From positions 124,001 through 188,000 of the forward strand of contig VXBM01000770.1 in assembly GCA_013400155.1 (NCBI GenBank): DNA of 64,000 nucleotides, in the 5' to 3' direction. The DNA is from Helopsaltes ochotensis (taxonomy: Eukaryota > Chordata > Aves > Passeriformes > Locustellidae). The position numbers and the translations under genes are program-made. Of the stretch, positions 58,587-64,000 are shown one piece after another; the stretch's first letter is position 1, and every line of letters starts with the position of its first letter. The notes under the pieces are model-generated. The model was not told the origin of the DNA. It saw only the letters and a program-made list of their open reading frames with translations, and ran no database searches.

Positions 58587-61500
58587 TCACATGCCCAACA
58601 CATCCTGTCGCCAGACTTCCTCGCCGGCGATGTACGTGGCTTGCACATACAGGCTGTCATTCAGCATTAGGAAATCTGTGTTGGACAAGAGAGAAAGAAA
58701 GCAGCTGTCAGAATGGAGCTGCTGAAGCTAGCTGGGGAGAGCTGAGCTCATTGGGGAAGGGCTTCTCCCCACCCCAGGATGGCACTGCAGTGCAATCCTG
58801 GCAATGGCAGCTCTGCCTTCCGCTCGGCTGAGATGTGGGGGGCACTCCAAAGGGTTTCCCAAACACCACCAGCATCCAAGGGAAAAACCACTGGAGCAAA
58901 CTGCTCATCCCACTGAAATGGGATGAGCATGTAGTTACAGCAGACCTTGCTTTGCTCTAGCACTTTGTGAGCCCTGACACCATTGTCTCCATACCAGTAC
59001 GTGCTGTGCCCAGTACCTGCATCAGAGTCATAATTCAGTGTCCCCTTTTTATGTTCAATCCCCAGGAGCTGAGCGGGATGCAGAGACGCTGCCTCCAACG
59101 CGGTCTCTACCGAGCATCCTTGGACAGAGAAATGGGGAGATGTTAGGACAGCCAGACCCTCATGGCCAGAGCAGCCCAAATCCCCCTGGACATGGCAACT
59201 GTCAACTAGGCAACTGGCGGCGGACCCAAGCTGGAACACCCTCAGCACAGCTGGCTGGAGCTGGGAAGGGAAATATTCCTACAGAAGAGAGCAGGCATAG
59301 AAAAGCTGAATACCTAGGGTATGGAGAAGGGAAAACCATTTACTTTTGTGAGGAAGAAGCAGGAGAGTTCACCTCTCATTAGTTCTATGGGTTAAAATGA
59401 AACTTCTCCTCAAAAAGGGGCTCATCTGACGGCACTGATCCCAGCCTTTGCCATGCCTCAGGTGAAAGGGAACGTTCCTGGTGGAATATACACATCTGGC
59501 AAAAGCAAGACTCTCCTCCTGTGTCAACATAAGAAGCAGCAGCTTGTGCACAAGGCGCTCTTACCTGTGGCTTCTTGGAAGTGTCGCACACACGTGTCCA
59601 TGGTTGCGACACTGCCACTCAGGGTCTTTGTACCTGGAAGAGAAACAGGATGGCACTGAGCAGTGCCCAAAGCTCACAGCAAGAGGCAGGGCACTAGGGA
59701 AGCATAACGGGACCAGAAGTGCAGAAGTTCTGGATGTCAGGAGGAGCAAACTGAAGCACCTGCAGCCACTTCCTGCTGGAGCACAGGAAGAGGGACAAGG
59801 GTGTTACCCCCGGCTCCACTATCAGACCAGATGGACTGGGTGAAACCACCTCACAATGCAGGCATCTGCTGCCAAAGGAAGGTAATGGAGAAAAGAATGC
59901 CCCTTCTCTGAAATGCCTTCCCAGTCTTCATCTGCTTGGGAATTTGAAACTCAGGGGATTTAGCTGGCAAGATGTGGTAGTGTTATAATAAAGAAAAGGG
60001 ACAATAAATATCTCTAAGATTTCTGTATCTTTACTGACGCCCTGAACCTCTGGAACCCTTGACGCTGGGCAATGAGGCTTTCAAAGGTGTTGCAGACAGC
60101 TACAATTGGACAGATTCCTCCATGAGGGTGGCACACGTCTCCTCTTTACCAGGAGTTTAATTATCCCCAAGGCCAAGTCACTGCAGATCCACCAGGCATC
60201 AAAACCCAAGAGGGTGGCACAAACGCTGCCACACACTGCCAGGGACAGCAGGGTGTGCTCAGCTCCTCAGGAGTGGTGCCAGTGGCAGCATTGTCCAGCT
60301 CTTCAGCAAGAGGGACAGCACTTACCTGCGATGTAGGTGTTCAGCCCATCGATCTCCACCACCTGCTGACCCAGCGTGTGCCGACCCGGTGCCAGCCCCA
60401 TGCCAGCGATTGCATCTGTCACTAGTACCAGCCCTACAGAACACAAGGAAAGGGGTCGTGTCAACACTGTAGCTGATTTTGCTGTGGCTCCAAGCACTGT
60501 GCCTTGCTGACCCTCCCAGAGAGGGACTATGTGTCTCCAGCCACATCCCACCAAAGCAAGAGGGATCAGCACATGTAGCTGTGACCTTCCAGACAGCAAG
60601 GGCAGCACAAATGTCTTCTGGTAGATGCTGCAGTACTTGGAGTGGCTGGTGACACTTTGTGAGGACTGCCATGGCTCACCTTTGGGGTGGGCTCGGTGGG
60701 CGATGCGCAGGGCAGCAGGGTTGGTGTGAATGCCATCAGAAATCATGCCATAGAAGACCCTCCGCCCAGCAGGGATCTTGTCACTTGTCAGCAGCCCCAC
60801 AATGCCAGGGTCACGGTGGTGGAACTGCTCAAGGGGAGAGAGGGGACAAGCTATGGAGGATCACCAGGATGCACTGGCTGAGACTTCCCTTTGGGGGATG
60901 TAGCTGCCATCTCTACCACACAGTACCTGGCAGCTTTACCAGGCAAACCTGGGCACTGCCTTGAATCACAGAATCACAGGATGGTTTGAGTTGGAAGGGA
61001 CCATACAGCTTGTCTTGTTCTAACCCCTGCCATGGGCAGCGACATCTTCCACTATCCCAGGGTGCTCCAAGCCCCATCCAAACTGACCTTGAATGCTTCC
61101 AGGGATCCAGGGGCAGCCACAGCTTCTCTGGGCAACCTGTGCCAGGGTCTCAGTACTCTGGCAATCAATAATTTCTTTCCAATATTCCATCTAACCCTGC
61201 CCTCTGGCAGTGGGAAGACATTCTTCCTTGTCCTGCCACTTCAGATCGTTGTCCAAAGCCTTTCCCCAGCTCTCCTGGAGCCCCTTTTGGCACTGGAAGG
61301 GGCTCTGAGGTCTCTCTGGAGCCTTCTCTTTTCCAGGTGAACATCCCCAGATCTGCTAGCCTGGCTCCAGAGCAGAGGGGCTTCAGCTCTTGGAGCATCT
61401 TTGTGGCCTCTATACTCACTCCAGCAGCTCCACATCCTTCTGATCTTGGCCCCAGAGCTGGAGGCAGCTCTGCAGGTGGGGTCTCACCTGAGTGCGACAG

Positions 61501-64000
61501 AATCTCCCCCTTCCCTGCTGCACACACACAGGAAGGGGTCTGGGTGCACACAGGGAGGGCATGTCCAGCTCTCATCCACCAACACTTCCTAGTCCTTCTC
61601 GATGATGAACTTCAGGAGTCTGCTGCAGCCTTGAATCTTTCAGATCCAGCAGTAGGAATGTGAATCCAGAGTTTCAGTGCTAAAACCTCATTGCAAATCA
61701 TGGTACAAAACCAGCTGGGGAGAACAGACCCATGGGGAGCAGGAGAGAAAGCCCAAAAGCAGCCCTGGAGCAGGGCAGGTGCCCCTAGGGACTCACCGGC
61801 AGCATGGCATTGAAGAGGTGAGTGATGAAGGTTGCTCCATGCTGCACAGCCTCCTCAGCCTGGGACAGGTTAGCCACTGAGTGACCTGGGAACACAGACC
61901 AATGCCTGATTCCTCTGCCCATCTCTCCACTGATTTCCCTACAGGAGCAAAGACACTCCATCAATGGACTATGCCCACCCTGGCCTGAGGTCTCAGGTGC
62001 ATCCTCAACACAGATGTGTCGCACCATGACCTGAGGGGACTCTGGGGTTGGGTGTTTCACCTGAACTCCTTCAGTGTTCACATCACAGCTGTCACAAATA
62101 CTGCCTTGCTCACAGCATTGTTGTCTTTAGGCTGGTCCAATGACACCTTTCTGCTAGTCTCAGTTACTTATATGTTTTGTAGAGAGATATCAGAGGATAC
62201 CCTCACAACAGTGGGGACTTTGCCAAGAAAGCATATGGGAATTGAACTATCCAGAAAGAAACTTTTGTTTTCCCCAACAGGACAGAAGATCTGTGGGCTA
62301 ACCTTGCCTTTCTGGAGTTCTTTATGTGGCTGTGGGATAAAAGATAGTCTGCTGTATGAAAGCTCTCACTTGAGGTTTAATTTCACCTTGAATAAATTCC
62401 CCCCTTAAAAAAAAATACTACTTCAATGATCTGAGACAAAGAAGAGTTTGTGAAGCAAAGGAAAAGAAAAACACAGCCAGTTTGAAGTCAGAGGCCAGCC
62501 AGGAGGGAGAGGTTCCTACAGCACTTCCGGTTGAGAAACAGAGTTATCAAACCAACAGTAACCTTTGGAAAATGATTTCACCTGTCACATAAGGCCTAAA
62601 GCAGTGGAACTTCAGAGTTTGAACCCCTCCACATCATCAAATCTCCAACTGAGACTGCTATTCTTCCCTGTGTTAGAACAGCACCTTGTGTTTACTGCAG
62701 GGGCTCCTCAGTCAATACAAACTTTGGCCGTTGCCATGACAGATTGACAGCATCAAGTGGGGTCCCCATTTGTGACAGGTCTGTCATCTCCATACAGGCC
62801 AGGGAAAAGCAAATCCCACCCTGTCCAGTTGCACTGAGACACCATTAGAGATGCCACAGCCCCAAGGGAGGGGCAGCCAGAGCCCCTGTAAACCCTGGGT
62901 ACTCCAGCCCTTACCCAGGGAGACGCAGATGCCCCGCTTGGTGAGCTCCCGGATCACCTCACTGCTCCTCCTCATTTCAGGGGCCAGGGTCACTATCTGG
63001 ACACCGTTCAGGGAGCCATAGGTGGCAAGCAGGTCCTGGAAGGCACCTGCCTCAAAGGTGCGGAGGCAGTGCTCTGGGTGGGCACCCTTCTTCTCCTTGC
63101 TGATGAACGGCCCTTCCAGGTGGGCTCCTGTCCAAACAGGAACAAAGAACAATGTCCCTTCCTCCCCCTGCCAAGGACCAAGAAACCTGCTATGTCTACT
63201 CTGCTCTAGTCACACTCTTGCCATTTTTCTGCAGCTAAACACATGGCTCAGGCAATTGGGAGCTCAGCATAGTGAGGATGCAGTGCTGGCCACTGGCCAA
63301 GCCAAGCCACCCACCCCACTGCCTGGGGCCCCAAAGGGGCTGGAGCAGTGTGTGTACAATGACAGAGAACACAGCGAAGGCCAGGCACAGCCTGAGGGAC
63401 AAGGTGGGTCTGTGCCCTCCTGTGCATCCCTCCTACTGAGAGTTCCACTAGCTATTTGTGCTCTGTAACTTCTTTCAGCTCCAACTGTGAACAAGATAAT
63501 TGCCCACCTAGTGTAGCACCAGAGGGATGAATCCACTTACCCAGGATTCCTGCTCCATGGGCTCCACCATTTCTTACGCTGATCTGAGGGAGAACCTAGA
63601 GAAAGGAGTTTGTCAGGCATGGCAACCCAGACACAGACCCTCAGCCTGCCAAATCAGACCCAAACATCAGGTCTGCAGGGAGATTTGTAGCTGGACCACA
63701 AAAGAAAAGCTGTCTCCAAGCCTTGATGTGCAGAGCTCACTTGGAAGACATTGCTGTCTCAGCATTCTAAAGGCTGAGGGCAAGAAACCCAGGGTAGAGT
63801 CCAGCTCCTCATGCCCACAGCTTTTCTGCCCTGGCAGCTATCCCAGTCTTGGTCCACCCACATTCTCATACCAAGCTCAGTCCCTGATCATCCTGCAGGT
63901 GGGAGAGGAGAAAGGCCCCTTACCTGGTGGTACACAGATGGAGGAGAAGTCACAAGGGTGGGACAGAAAGAGGTCACTCCGTGGGAGAGGATTTTCTGAC
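58587..64000 (-). CDS. AMDHD2: N-acetylglucosamine-6-phosphate deacetylase, 5'-truncated by window edge
   Basis: Nine exons join in phase: 64000(+)-63924, 63595-63541, 63127-62915, 61885-61797, 60824-60680, 60433-60326, 59633-59565, 59118-59017 and 58675-58587 (TGA). They encode 314 residues, about three quarters of the ~409-residue human enzyme; the missing N-terminal ~95 residues lie beyond the edge. The enzyme removes the acetyl group from GlcNAc-6-phosphate to give glucosamine-6-phosphate plus acetate in cytosolic amino-sugar catabolism. Amidohydrolase landmarks are intact: HLEGPF (metal-binding Glu), SLGHSVA and THLFNAM (metal-binding His residues), HHRDPG, and LVTDAI with the catalytic Asp. 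The C-terminus (YVQATYIAGEEVWRQD) also matches the family. Donors and acceptors are canonical and I see no lesion, so the gene appears functional. The intron 61797-60824 contains a CR1 copy. Confidence 0.96.
60964..61650 (-). repeat. CR1-type LINE fragment in an AMDHD2 intron
   Basis: It starts with the reversed CR1 tail (tcacagaatcacaggatggt) and runs nearly 700 bases through 'ggatccaggggcagccacag' and 'agctctgcaggtggggtctc'. It is the longest CR1 copy in the window. Confidence 0.85.

Overview
The window looks like vertebrate nuclear DNA, most likely from a bird. It holds many CR1-type LINE 3' ends (the 'gggttggaagggaccttaaagg' style tail, on both strands), endogenous retroviral LTRs and a retroviral pol relic, short introns with canonical GT-AG sites, and CpG-rich first exons. 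Every gene is spliced. I built gene models by hand from acceptor/donor sites and reading-phase continuity. Species-level assignment is not possible from the sequence alone.

Layout. (1) 0.7-4.0 kb, plus strand: a three-exon gene for a ~320-residue protein with an N-terminal helix-turn-helix and a C-terminal coiled coil. Its second intron carries an LTR-like insertion. (2) 6.2-16.1 kb, minus strand: remains of a multi-exon gene for a protein with three lamin-tail-domain (LTD) units, a helical region, a Cys/sequon-rich juxtamembrane part and one transmembrane helix. Two LTD units carry in-frame stops or a frameshift, although many splice junctions still keep phase. The two genes converge near 5.7-6.1 kb. 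(3) 16.3-21.4 kb: intergenic, no recognised gene. (4) 21.4-29 kb, minus strand: a degraded endogenous retrovirus, with a 55-base N gap flanked by two identical 1,373-base blocks that look like an unresolved contig overlap. (5) 29-49.9 kb: gene-poor DNA with CR1 fragments and LTRs, including one LTR nested in a CR1 copy and two LTRs lying head to head. (6) 50.0-56.7 kb, minus strand: the homologue of human C8orf33 (UPF0488 family), with a CpG-island promoter and an apparent internal duplication of its conserved domain. (7) 58.6-64.0 kb, minus strand: AMDHD2 (N-acetylglucosamine-6-phosphate deacetylase), intact except that its 5' exons lie beyond the right edge.

The genes do not form an operon-like system. 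AMDHD2 works in amino-sugar catabolism, the C8orf33 family has no established function, and the HTH/coiled-coil protein is probably nuclear. The most unusual items are the LTD-repeat membrane protein (an architecture I cannot name, apparently decaying here) and the duplicated domain in the C8orf33 homologue.
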